Below are positions 54,944 through 62,588 of a DNA stretch of 64,000 nucleotides, piece by piece. Origin of the DNA: Methanolobus profundi (GTDB taxonomy: Archaea; Halobacteriota; Methanosarcinia; Methanosarcinales; Methanosarcinaceae); the NCBI RefSeq assembly GCF_900114835.1, contig NZ_FOUJ01000008.1, forward strand, positions 1 through 64,000, read 5' to 3'. The position numbers and the translations under genes were made by a program. Under the pieces are notes generated by a model. That model had not been told where the DNA came from and did no database searches. It saw only the letters and a program-made list of their open reading frames with translations. The number at the start of each line of letters is the position of its first letter. The first letter of the stretch is position 1.

Positions 54944-55717
54944 ATGGCAAGAGATAGACGAGACAAGTATTACTGGAAAGCCAAGGACGAAGGTTATCGT
55001 TCACGTGCATCATACAAGCTTTTCCAGATCAATAGTAAGCACCATATTATCAATGAAGGTGACACTGTGGTGGACCTTGGTGCTGCTCCCGGTGGCTGGC
55101 TGGAGGTTGCAAAGGAGATATCCGGCGGGCGTGTTGTAGGTGTTGACCTGAGAAAGATATCTCCAATAGAAGGCGTCGAGACGATCGTTGGTGACATAAC
55201 TTCCGACAGGACCATCAAGAAGATATTCGAACTTGTGGGTGCAGGTGGGGCAGATGTTGTAATATGTGATGCTGCACCAAACCTTAGTGGTAATTGGAGT
55301 TACGATCATGCAAGGTCGATCGATCTTACACGTTCAGCTCTGAGCTGTGCAAAGAAGATCCTGAAACCAAGTGGTCATTTTGTTGTCAAGGTATTCCAGG
55401 GTGATATGTTCAATTCTTTCCTCGATGAGGTAAGGGATAATTTCACATTCGTACGTTCCTATTCCCCAAAAGCATCAAGGTCCCAGAGTGCTGAGATCTA
55501 TGTTGTTGGTAAGAAGTTCCTGACAGCACCTCTCAGGCGTAATGATGAGTTCGATGTTACAATAGAGAAACTTGGTTCAAGTGGTGACGGTGCTGTGCTT
55601 ATAGATGATTTCGTGGTCTTTGTAAAAGGAGTTGAACTTGGGGACCATGTAAGGATAAAGATACAGGATGTTAAACCCAATTTTGCTTTTGCGGAAGTCA
55701 TAAGTGAGCTAAAATGA
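54944..55717 (+). CDS. rlmE: 23S rRNA 2'-O-methyltransferase RlmE with TRAM domain
   Basis: 257-aa FtsJ/RrmJ enzyme. RSRASYKLFQIN (catalytic Lys), VVDLGAAPGGWLEVA (SAM motif), VVICDAAPNLSG (Asp) and VVKVFQGDMF (second Lys) give the K-D-K-E set. A C-terminal TRAM domain (about 197-257, ending FAFAEVISELK) adds RNA binding, as in other euryarchaea. It methylates U2552-equivalent of 23S rRNA in characterised homologues. Confidence 0.92.
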   Translation: MARDRRDKYYWKAKDEGYRSRASYKLFQINSKHHIINEGDTVVDLGAAPGGWLEVAKEISGGRVVGVDLRKISPIEGVETIVGDITSDRTIKKIFELVGAGGADVVICDAAPNLSGNWSYDHARSIDLTRSALSCAKKILKPSGHFVVKVFQGDMFNSFLDEVRDNFTFVRSYSPKASRSQSAEIYVVGKKFLTAPLRRNDEFDVTIEKLGSSGDGAVLIDDFVVFVKGVELGDHVRIKIQDVKPNFAFAEVISELK

Positions 55718-55883
55718 TCATTTGATCTGGGTCTATGATCTGCCAGGATTACTACTAATATATACTTATATATTTAAGTAATATATTTTTTATATATGAT
55801 CTGCAGTTGTACCTTTGGTACTTTCTGAATAAGATATTCGTTCTTTTTGTAACGTGTATGTAACGATCCAGGAATATGCTCCT

Positions 55884-56891
55884 ATGAATGATGAAGTCCC
55901 TGCTCCAGATAAAAACTCCCGGCAAATGCGTTTGATCATTGCCGTAATAGTGGTTCTTGTAGGGGTCTATGGGCTTCTTGGTGGTTATATAGAAGAGCAG
56001 CGGACATTATATGAGGTCAATTCCATATGGGATGATGCATCAGACCTTCGGGAAGCTGGCAGCTATGAGGAGGCATTACAGTTATACAATTCTGTCTTTG
56101 GTCTTATCTCTTCCAATGAGTATCCTCTTGAATATGGCATGAATCATTACTACAGAGGGAGGGCATATGAGGAGATCTCTTCAGTGGACACTACGAATGG
56201 TTCCAGCTATCTGCAGAGCAGCATATACGCTTATGATTCTTCTCTGAAGTTCATTACCGAAGATGAGTACCCTGCAGAATATGCCAGGGTACAGTATAGT
56301 ATGGGTGACTCATACCTGAAATTATATGCTTTCAATGGTGATGAAGGGACACTAAGTGCCTCGATCGAATATTATAATATTGCACTTGACCATTATTCCA
56401 TAGCTGTTGATCCTGTATATTTTGCTTCTATCCATAACAAGCTGGGAAACGCCTGGCGTAAGAAAGGCAATTTTGAAGGGGATGCAAGTGCCCTTGGAAA
56501 TTCACTTGATGAATACACAGAGGCTTTGAGGGTATTCAGGGCAGATATATATCCTCTTGAGTATGCAGGTGTCCAGAACAACCTTGGTAACCTGTATATC
56601 GAGCTGTCTGCATACAGTGATCAAAAGAACAATATCAACAATGCTATAGTTTCTTTTAATAATGCACTGGAGGTGTATACTCTCGAGACCCGTCCGGTGG
56701 AGTATGCAACTGTCCAGAACAATCTTGGAAATGCCTATTTCGCACTTTCAGAGATCGAGAACAAGGAAAGCAATGTGGAACTGGCTGTGAACGCATACAA
56801 TGAGGCATTGAAAGTCTTCACCATCAGTCTGTTCCCTGATGCACATGATGGTGTCATCTATAATATTGCAAAGGCTTACAGAAGTCTGTGA
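55884..56891 (+). CDS. Membrane-anchored TPR protein
   Basis: 335-aa protein with a single N-terminal membrane helix (about 18-36) and a tetratricopeptide domain (about 50-335) of some six or seven repeats; YPLEYAGVQNNLGNLYIELS and PVEYATVQNNLGNAYFALS are near-identical units. It is likely a scaffold outside or beneath the membrane; no partner is evident. ATG 55884 is preferred over GTG 55854. AT-rich promoter sequence lies at 55755-55800. Confidence 0.75.
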   Translation: MNDEVPAPDKNSRQMRLIIAVIVVLVGVYGLLGGYIEEQRTLYEVNSIWDDASDLREAGSYEEALQLYNSVFGLISSNEYPLEYGMNHYYRGRAYEEISSVDTTNGSSYLQSSIYAYDSSLKFITEDEYPAEYARVQYSMGDSYLKLYAFNGDEGTLSASIEYYNIALDHYSIAVDPVYFASIHNKLGNAWRKKGNFEGDASALGNSLDEYTEALRVFRADIYPLEYAGVQNNLGNLYIELSAYSDQKNNINNAIVSFNNALEVYTLETRPVEYATVQNNLGNAYFALSEIENKESNVELAVNAYNEALKVFTISLFPDAHDGVIYNIAKAYRSL

Positions 56892-56943
56892 TCAAAAGGT
56901 TATGTAAATTAAAAAAGAAGTATTTGATAAGGATGATCGGACC

Positions 56944-57234
56944 TTATCTTTCCTGGAGTGTCTGGACCTCTTCAACCAGACGTTTTCCGGCTGCGATCTC
57001 ATCTATGCTGTGCACTACAGCTCCAAGATTCTCAATGGCCAGTTTTATCTCTTCGTAATCCAGTTCCTCGCCTTCAACAGTTATCTTCACCGTTTCTGTC
57101 TGCTGATCGACCTCATAGAGACTGAGATTAACTCCGTGTACTCCTGGGAGTATACTAAGGGTCTTAGACAATTCAACAATTGATGGATGATGGGGTTTAA
57201 GCACATCCAGAACCAATCTTCTAATTCCTGTCAA
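56944..57234 (-). CDS. DUF211 protein
   Basis: 96-aa ferredoxin-fold protein of the archaeal DUF211 family ([65 protein letters not shown]). Members form multimers of unknown role, perhaps sensing small ligands. It is monocistronic and convergent with the TPR gene. Confidence 0.88.
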   Translation of the reverse strand: MTGIRRLVLDVLKPHHPSIVELSKTLSILPGVHGVNLSLYEVDQQTETVKITVEGEELDYEEIKLAIENLGAVVHSIDEIAAGKRLVEEVQTLQER

Positions 57235-57387
57235 TTTTTCATCCTTCCTTATTAGAAAGCCGTATTCTATTATAAGTACATGAACATTGCATATAGAACA
57301 TTATATTATTTTTGTTTTCCTATGGAATGGTTTTATCTAATTTCAGAACATAAAAGGAGTCATTCTCAATATCCATGAGGTATTCTT

Positions 57388-58026
57388 ATGATCGATATGC
57401 ATACTCATACTATTTTCAGTGATGGTGAACTTATCCCCAGTGAGCTGGTCAGAAGGGCAGTTGTCCACGGATACAGGGCAATAGGTATCACCGACCATGC
57501 TGATTTCTCAAACGTGGAACATATTCTTAAAAACGTAAGCAAGGCAAAGTACCTTGAGGATGAGCTCGATATCCAGGTAAAGGTAGGTGTGGAGATCACC
57601 CATGTTCCGCCACGAAAGATCGCTCCCCTTGCAAAGATGGCAAAGGACCTGGGTGCAGAGATCGTTGTGGTCCATGGTGAGACCATAAATGAGCCTGTCA
57701 TGCCAGGTACTAACGCTGCATCAGTTGAACTTGCAGATGTTGATATTCTTGCACATCCTGGTTTTATCACCCTCGAGGAAGCCGAGATCGCAAAGGAGAA
57801 TGATGTTTGCCTTGAGATCACTGCAAGGAATGGGCACAACAGGACCAATGGACATGTTGCAAAGATAGGTATGGAAGCCGGTGCAACACTAGTTGTTGAT
57901 ACTGATACTCACAGTCCGGGCAACCTTATCACACGGGACTTTGCACTAAAAGTGGCTATGGGTGCGGGTCTTACAGAAAAGCAGGCAGAAGCTGTCCTGA
58001 ACAATTCACTCAAATTCATTGAGTGA
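57388..58026 (+). CDS. PHP-domain phosphoesterase
   Basis: 212-aa metal-dependent phosphatase fold. Metal ligands are in DMHTHTIFSDGE, ITDHADF, VVHGE, ILAHPGF and VDTDTHS. It resembles the short archaeal PHP proteins related to histidinol phosphatase; the substrate is not known. The following cyclase-family gene overlaps or adjoins its stop, so they form an operon. Confidence 0.82.
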   Translation: MIDMHTHTIFSDGELIPSELVRRAVVHGYRAIGITDHADFSNVEHILKNVSKAKYLEDELDIQVKVGVEITHVPPRKIAPLAKMAKDLGAEIVVVHGETINEPVMPGTNAASVELADVDILAHPGFITLEEAEIAKENDVCLEITARNGHNRTNGHVAKIGMEAGATLVVDTDTHSPGNLITRDFALKVAMGAGLTEKQAEAVLNNSLKFIE

Positions 58027-58043
58027 ATCATTTTTGTTTTGAA

Positions 58044-58676
58044 ATGAAAGGGAAGATAATAGACATCACCACTGGGATCTCTGTTGATACGCCAGTCTAT
58101 GATGGTGATCCGGTCCCTGTGGTCGAGAAGGTGTCCTCAATTGAGGAAGATGGTTTTGCGGTATCACTGATCAGTATTGGTACTCATACAGGGACACATG
58201 TGGATGCTCCTTCTCATATTCTAAAGGATGGTCCCTCTGTCGATAAGATCGAACCCAGTTCGCTTATGGGTGAAGCTATCATGCTTGACCTGTCTTCAGG
58301 TGAAGGTCCCATAACATCAGAAGAACTTGAAACTAATTACCTGTCCTTTGCATGCGGAGATGATATTCCTGTCCTTTTGATACGTACCAAACGAGTTTCA
58401 TCTTCACATATTATGACGGACCAGGAAAGATTTCTTACGTCAAGCGCAGGTAAATGGATAATGGATCATGGATTTTCGGTAGTAGGAGTTGATACTCTTA
58501 GCGTTGATTCTGAACCTTCTCTGCCCAATCATTCACTTTTTTTAAAGAATGAGATTCATATTGTTGAGTATTTGCACTTGTCCGAAGTAATTGAAGGGTT
58601 GTACTATTTCATATGCCTTCCGCTAAAGGTTATCGGGTGTGATGGTGCTCCTGCTCGTGTAATTTTGATCAAATAG
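58044..58676 (+). CDS. Cyclase-family (kynurenine formamidase-like) hydrolase
   Basis: 210-aa metal-dependent amidohydrolase of the cyclase/arylformamidase type. The metal motif HTGTHVDAPSH is complete, with DGDPVP and GVDTLSVD also conserved. Substrate unknown; a tryptophan-catabolic role is unlikely in a methanogen. ATG 58044 gives the usual N terminus (KIIDIT); GTG 58023, overlapping the PHP stop as GTGA, is an alternative start. Confidence 0.8.
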   Translation: MKGKIIDITTGISVDTPVYDGDPVPVVEKVSSIEEDGFAVSLISIGTHTGTHVDAPSHILKDGPSVDKIEPSSLMGEAIMLDLSSGEGPITSEELETNYLSFACGDDIPVLLIRTKRVSSSHIMTDQERFLTSSAGKWIMDHGFSVVGVDTLSVDSEPSLPNHSLFLKNEIHIVEYLHLSEVIEGLYYFICLPLKVIGCDGAPARVILIK

Positions 58677-58874
58677 CCTGATTTTGGCTAGTTATCGGCA
58701 TGTTCAGCTATGCTGTTGCATAGGTTAATTTAAATACCAAGTATGTTATATTCCGATGTATAATTCGTTATAGATATTATAATGGTAATACTAACGATTC
58801 AAAAATATTAAATAACAGGATTAATATAGTATAACCAGCAATATAATACTGTTACACGATTGCTAAAACGTTTC

Positions 58875-59789
58875 ATGAGGGATCGCACGAAAGCAAATCA
58901 GAAGCACTCAATGCACAGGGATGACCGTGCACAGGTAGGTATAGGTACCCTTATCATATTCATATCCATGGTACTTGTGGCAGCAGTAGCCTCAGCTCTT
59001 TTGATCAAGACATCAGGTGTGCTACAGCAAAAAGCGTCACAGACAGGCCAGGAAACGACACGTGAAGTAGCTTCCAATATGCGTATCGATCGTGTAGAAG
59101 GTGCCCGTGCTACGTATACTACGGTAACGGTAACGGATGGTACTCCTTCTGCAACTAATCTAACTTCTTCGAAAGGTGGAATGATAGAATGGATCTCTGA
59201 TTCAGGAGCCTTCAATATATCCGTAGATGGAGAAGATGAGGTTGAAGTAGATGAGTATTCTTATTATGAACATCGTTTTTCAACAGCTGGTTCTCATAAC
59301 TTTACTGTGACAGGTACTGCAGGTAGTACTACTGGTTCTATCACTACAAGCAATGCAGTTGACTATGGTGAGATCACAAAATTACATATCTCCGTATCAC
59401 TTGGTCCTGGTAGTGAGGATGTTGATCTTTCACAGCTTATCATCTATCTTTCAGATGGTTCACACGTTGCTAATGTGAGATATGATACTGGAGATACAGA
59501 TGATGAGATCCATTTGCCTACTGATGAATATTTCTCTGTAAGCCCTATAAGGACCCGTGACCAGACCGTCTTCAAAGCCACACAACCTGTGCTTCGAACA
59601 GGTGATATCATGGAAGTGGTGGTGGATATAAGACGCGTATTCCAGGCAGACGATGAGGAATACGAAGGCCTTTCACCAAGAACTGAAGTTTCCTTCCAGG
59701 TAAGGCCGGAAGCCGGTGCTCTTGTCGTGTTCGACTTTACAACTCCTGGTGCTTATTTCGATGAGAAGTACATCCTGCTCAGGTATTGA
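58875..59789 (+). CDS. Archaellin with an inserted beta domain
   Basis: 304-aa archaellin. Residues 13-45 read [20 protein letters not shown] followed by [12 protein letters not shown], the class III signal peptide cleaved before the hydrophobic assembly helix. [21 protein letters not shown] onward is the usual archaellin core strand. Between helix and core lie about 90 extra residues (about 75-165): [20 protein letters not shown] then [20 protein letters not shown], then [18 protein letters not shown], which read as a small cupredoxin/Ig-like sandwich. The start could be TTG 58860, ATG 58875 or ATG 58911; none has a clear ribosome site. No other archaellum gene follows. Confidence 0.82.
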   Translation: MRDRTKANQKHSMHRDDRAQVGIGTLIIFISMVLVAAVASALLIKTSGVLQQKASQTGQETTREVASNMRIDRVEGARATYTTVTVTDGTPSATNLTSSKGGMIEWISDSGAFNISVDGEDEVEVDEYSYYEHRFSTAGSHNFTVTGTAGSTTGSITTSNAVDYGEITKLHISVSLGPGSEDVDLSQLIIYLSDGSHVANVRYDTGDTDDEIHLPTDEYFSVSPIRTRDQTVFKATQPVLRTGDIMEVVVDIRRVFQADDEEYEGLSPRTEVSFQVRPEAGALVVFDFTTPGAYFDEKYILLRY

Positions 59790-59795
59790 ACGATA

Positions 59796-60365
59796 CTAAA
59801 AGTGGGATAAAGTATATTTTTTATCATCCAGAACAAGTTCCAGATCGAAGTTACCTTCTATTGGTCCTTCAAGAACTATTCCTGAACTTCTATTCTGGTC
59901 CGGATCATTGTTGAGCACCCACTTACCAGTGGTGTTGTCAAATGTTCCTTTTCTGAATAGGATCGTGTTATCATTCTCAATAAGGTATCTGTCCCTGGCA
60001 CCATTCTCATATTGACAGATGATCGTATTATTTTCCAGGGCCCAGTATGTATCACTGAGATTCCCATTCATATCAGTATCAGGGTCCACACCGAATGCAA
60101 TATAGCTTACATGCGGCAGCGAGAGTTCTATAGTACATGTCGATCCGTCAGGGCCATTCTGGTCTGAAAGGTCCCTCGCATATCCGTTCTGTATCGCCAT
60201 CAATTCGACACGGGCACTATCTATCTGCTTACTGTCCTGTGTGCCTGAATATATCGGGGAAAGACTGTTCCACGAAAAGGCCATTAGGAAGATGACAGCT
60301 CCGGTGATCACAAGATAGAATACCATTTTCAAGGGTATTGTATCAGCACCACGTGTATCCTCCAT
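59796..60365 (-). CDS. Pilin-like secreted protein
   Basis: 189-aa protein starting MEDTRGADTIPLKMVFYLVI, i.e. a short charged lead followed by one hydrophobic helix (about 12-33), as in archaeal type IV pilin-like or pseudopilin proteins. An extracellular domain rich in Asp and Asn sequons follows (TCTIELSLPHVSYIAFGVDPD, GTFDNTTGKWVLNNDPDQN). ATG 60365 has AAAGGAAC upstream. It is convergent with the archaellin gene and six bases from its stop; it may be an accessory surface filament component. No family is recognised with certainty. Confidence 0.6.
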   Translation of the reverse strand: MEDTRGADTIPLKMVFYLVITGAVIFLMAFSWNSLSPIYSGTQDSKQIDSARVELMAIQNGYARDLSDQNGPDGSTCTIELSLPHVSYIAFGVDPDTDMNGNLSDTYWALENNTIICQYENGARDRYLIENDNTILFRKGTFDNTTGKWVLNNDPDQNRSSGIVLEGPIEGNFDLELVLDDKKYTLSHF

Positions 60366-60423
60366 AAAAGAAGTTCCTTTAACCCCCACCACGTTACTAC
60401 CCCTTGTTCACTGTATTATTGTT

Positions 60424-60969
60424 CTATTCCAGCCATTCCAGGAACTTATCAAGTGCTCTTCTTCGGTGTGAGACCGTGTTCTTGAAATCGTCACCAAGTT
60501 CTCCGAATGTCTTTCCGTTGTAATCGAATATCGGATCATAACCGAAACCGCCGGTCCCCAGTTCCTCAAAAGCGATCTTGCCTTCAACATTTCCAGTGAA
60601 TGTGAGGGGTTCACTTCCAGGTTCACAATATCCGATGACCGACCTGAAGACCGCTTTTCTATCGGTCTCATCTTCCATTATCTTGAGTATCCTCTGATTT
60701 CCGAGGTTCTTTTCAACAAAGGCAGAGTAAGGTCCTGGAAAACCATTGAGCACTTCGATAAAGAGTCCGGAATCATCCACCATAACAGGCATTCCAAGTC
60801 TCTCAGCCGATAATTTTGCACCGTATGCAGCAATAGGTTCAAGTTCATCTTCCTGAAGTTCCGGATAGCCATCGGTATTCTGAATTACCTCGTATCCTCT
60901 GTCTGCAAGTATGTCCTTCACTTCTCTGAACTTTCCCTTGTTGCCTGTTACAAATACTATTTTACGCAT
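60424..60969 (-). CDS. rdgB: XTP/dITP pyrophosphatase (Ham1/RdgB)
   Basis: 181-aa house-cleaning enzyme that hydrolyses ITP/XTP and deoxy forms. FVTGNKGKFREVKDIL, MVDDSGLFIEVLNGFPGPYSAFVEK, FGYDPIF and SHRRRAL are the family motifs. It overlaps the end of bud32 by eight bases, so kae1, bud32 and this gene form one operon, an arrangement common in euryarchaea. Confidence 0.93.
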   Translation of the reverse strand: MRKIVFVTGNKGKFREVKDILADRGYEVIQNTDGYPELQEDELEPIAAYGAKLSAERLGMPVMVDDSGLFIEVLNGFPGPYSAFVEKNLGNQRILKIMEDETDRKAVFRSVIGYCEPGSEPLTFTGNVEGKIAFEELGTGGFGYDPIFDYNGKTFGELGDDFKNTVSHRRRALDKFLEWLE

Positions 60970-61534
60970 ATCTTCCTCGTTTTTCTATATCTTTGACTCT
61001 TTCGAGCACTTCATCTGCCTGTTCGAAGTCCTGCCTGTAGCCTCTGCAGAATGCTTCTATAAGTTTCTCATGATCTTTGTGTGTACTCTCGAATGTCTGG
61101 AACAGGACATGTACATCCACACCACGTGCTTCGGTGCTGCTGTCAAAGAATGAGAGTCCGAAATCTATCATGTATACGCGATCATTGAAAAGTATAAGAT
61201 TTGATGTTGTAAGGTCTCCGTGAACTATTCCTGCGCCATGCAGGTCAGCTATAAGTATCCCTATCTGTTCACTGAGCTTCTCATCGATAACATATTTCAT
61301 TGCAGTTCCGTCGAGGTACTGCATTTTGATGGTGGAATTCTCTATGTCATAGATGACAGGTGTAGGAACTCCTGCCCTTCTTGCCTCAGATAGCAATCTT
61401 GCCTCTGCTTTTGTCCTTTCTTTGCGTATCCTTTCATCGAGTTCTCTTACCCTGTAGCTTTTAGGTACTCTTTCTTTGATGATGATGCCATCTTCTAACT
61501 TTACCGTTGCTTCGGCACCACTTGTCAGATACAT
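60962..61534 (-). CDS. bud32: Bud32/PRPK kinase of the KEOPS complex
   Basis: 190-aa small atypical kinase. GAEATVKLEDGIIIKERVPKSYR holds the ATP Lys, VHGDLTTSNLIL the catalytic loop and MIDFGLSFFDSSTEARGVDVHVLFQTFESTH the DFG region and conserved tail. It supports tRNA t6A synthesis with Kae1. It starts within the last codons of kae1 (10-base overlap) behind AGGGAGG. In Methanosarcina, as I recall, the two are a single fused protein; here they are separate. Confidence 0.92.
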   Translation of the reverse strand: MYLTSGAEATVKLEDGIIIKERVPKSYRVRELDERIRKERTKAEARLLSEARRAGVPTPVIYDIENSTIKMQYLDGTAMKYVIDEKLSEQIGILIADLHGAGIVHGDLTTSNLILFNDRVYMIDFGLSFFDSSTEARGVDVHVLFQTFESTHKDHEKLIEAFCRGYRQDFEQADEVLERVKDIEKRGRYA

Positions 61535-62550
61535 CTCTGCCTCCCTTCCTCAAGATCCTCAGAAAGCCATGTGACATCAACCTCATCTGGTCTGAAATTA
61601 GGGTTGACGTGTGAATTCTCTACATCGATCACATTGCCTGAATCATACATGAGAAGTCCGAGATATGCGATCATAGCACCATTGTCTCCCATGAAACGTT
61701 TCTCAGGTACATAGAAAGAAGCCCCACGTTCTGTGCACATTATTTCCAGCATTTCCCTGAGCCTCATATTCGCTCCGACCCCGCCTGCAAGGAGAACCTC
61801 GTTCTTTCCTGTGTGGGCAAGGGCACGTTCTGTGACCTCAACAACCATTGCAAAGGCGGTTTCCTGGAAAGAATAGCAGACATCTTCCATAGAATGCTTT
61901 TTCAGAGCCTCGGTGGCAGCTGTAGATAATCCGGAAAATGAGAGATCCATTCCTTTGACCACATAAGGAAGAGGAATGTAGTTCGCTGCATTCCTGGCAA
62001 ATTGTTCTATCTGTGGTCCGCCGGGGTGTCCAAGACCTGCACTCCTTGCGAACTTATCGAATGCATTTCCCAGTCCGATATCCAGTGTTTCTCCGAACAC
62101 TCTGTATCTTCCCATACGATAGGCCAGTACCTGTGAGTTGGCACCGCTGACGTAAAGAGTTACAGGGTCTGTTGCAGGTGTCTTCCAGCGTCCGACCTCT
62201 ACATGTGCAAGACAGTGGTTCACGCCCACAAGTGGTACATCAAGGCTTATGGCAAGCATCCTTGCCGCAGTTGCCACAGTACGCAGACATGCTCCAAGTC
62301 CTGGTCCCTGTGAGAATGAGATCGCATCTATCTGTGAAGCATCCACTCCGTTCTTCTTTGCTTCTTCGAGTACTCCTCTTACAACATAGGATGCATATTT
62401 TGCATGATGCTGGGCTGCTTCCCTTGGGTGTATCCCGCCTGTGGGAGGGCGGTACATATCAGAGACCTCAGCAATAACGTCGTTCTCATTAACGATAGCA
62501 GCACTGAGGTTCCATGCGGTTCCCTCAATGCCAAGCACTGTTCCTTTCAA
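61525..62550 (-). CDS. kae1: tRNA t6A threonylcarbamoyltransferase Kae1
   Basis: 341-aa ASKHA-fold enzyme forming N6-threonylcarbamoyladenosine at A37 of ANN-decoding tRNAs. LGIEGTAWNLSAAIV is the phosphate-1 loop, GVNHCLAHVEVG the iron-binding HxxxH, and YVSGANSQVLAYR, GPQIEQFA and LLAGGVGANMRLREM are conserved. The long upstream extension to 62619 is not family-like. TTG 62550 with GGAGAT upstream gives the normal N terminus. It is translationally coupled to bud32. Confidence 0.92.
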   Translation of the reverse strand: MKGTVLGIEGTAWNLSAAIVNENDVIAEVSDMYRPPTGGIHPREAAQHHAKYASYVVRGVLEEAKKNGVDASQIDAISFSQGPGLGACLRTVATAARMLAISLDVPLVGVNHCLAHVEVGRWKTPATDPVTLYVSGANSQVLAYRMGRYRVFGETLDIGLGNAFDKFARSAGLGHPGGPQIEQFARNAANYIPLPYVVKGMDLSFSGLSTAATEALKKHSMEDVCYSFQETAFAMVVEVTERALAHTGKNEVLLAGGVGANMRLREMLEIMCTERGASFYVPEKRFMGDNGAMIAYLGLLMYDSGNVIDVENSHVNPNFRPDEVDVTWLSEDLEEGRQRCI

Positions 62551-62588
62551 CTTGATATCTCCGACGCTAAAAGGGGTGCAGTTGAATA

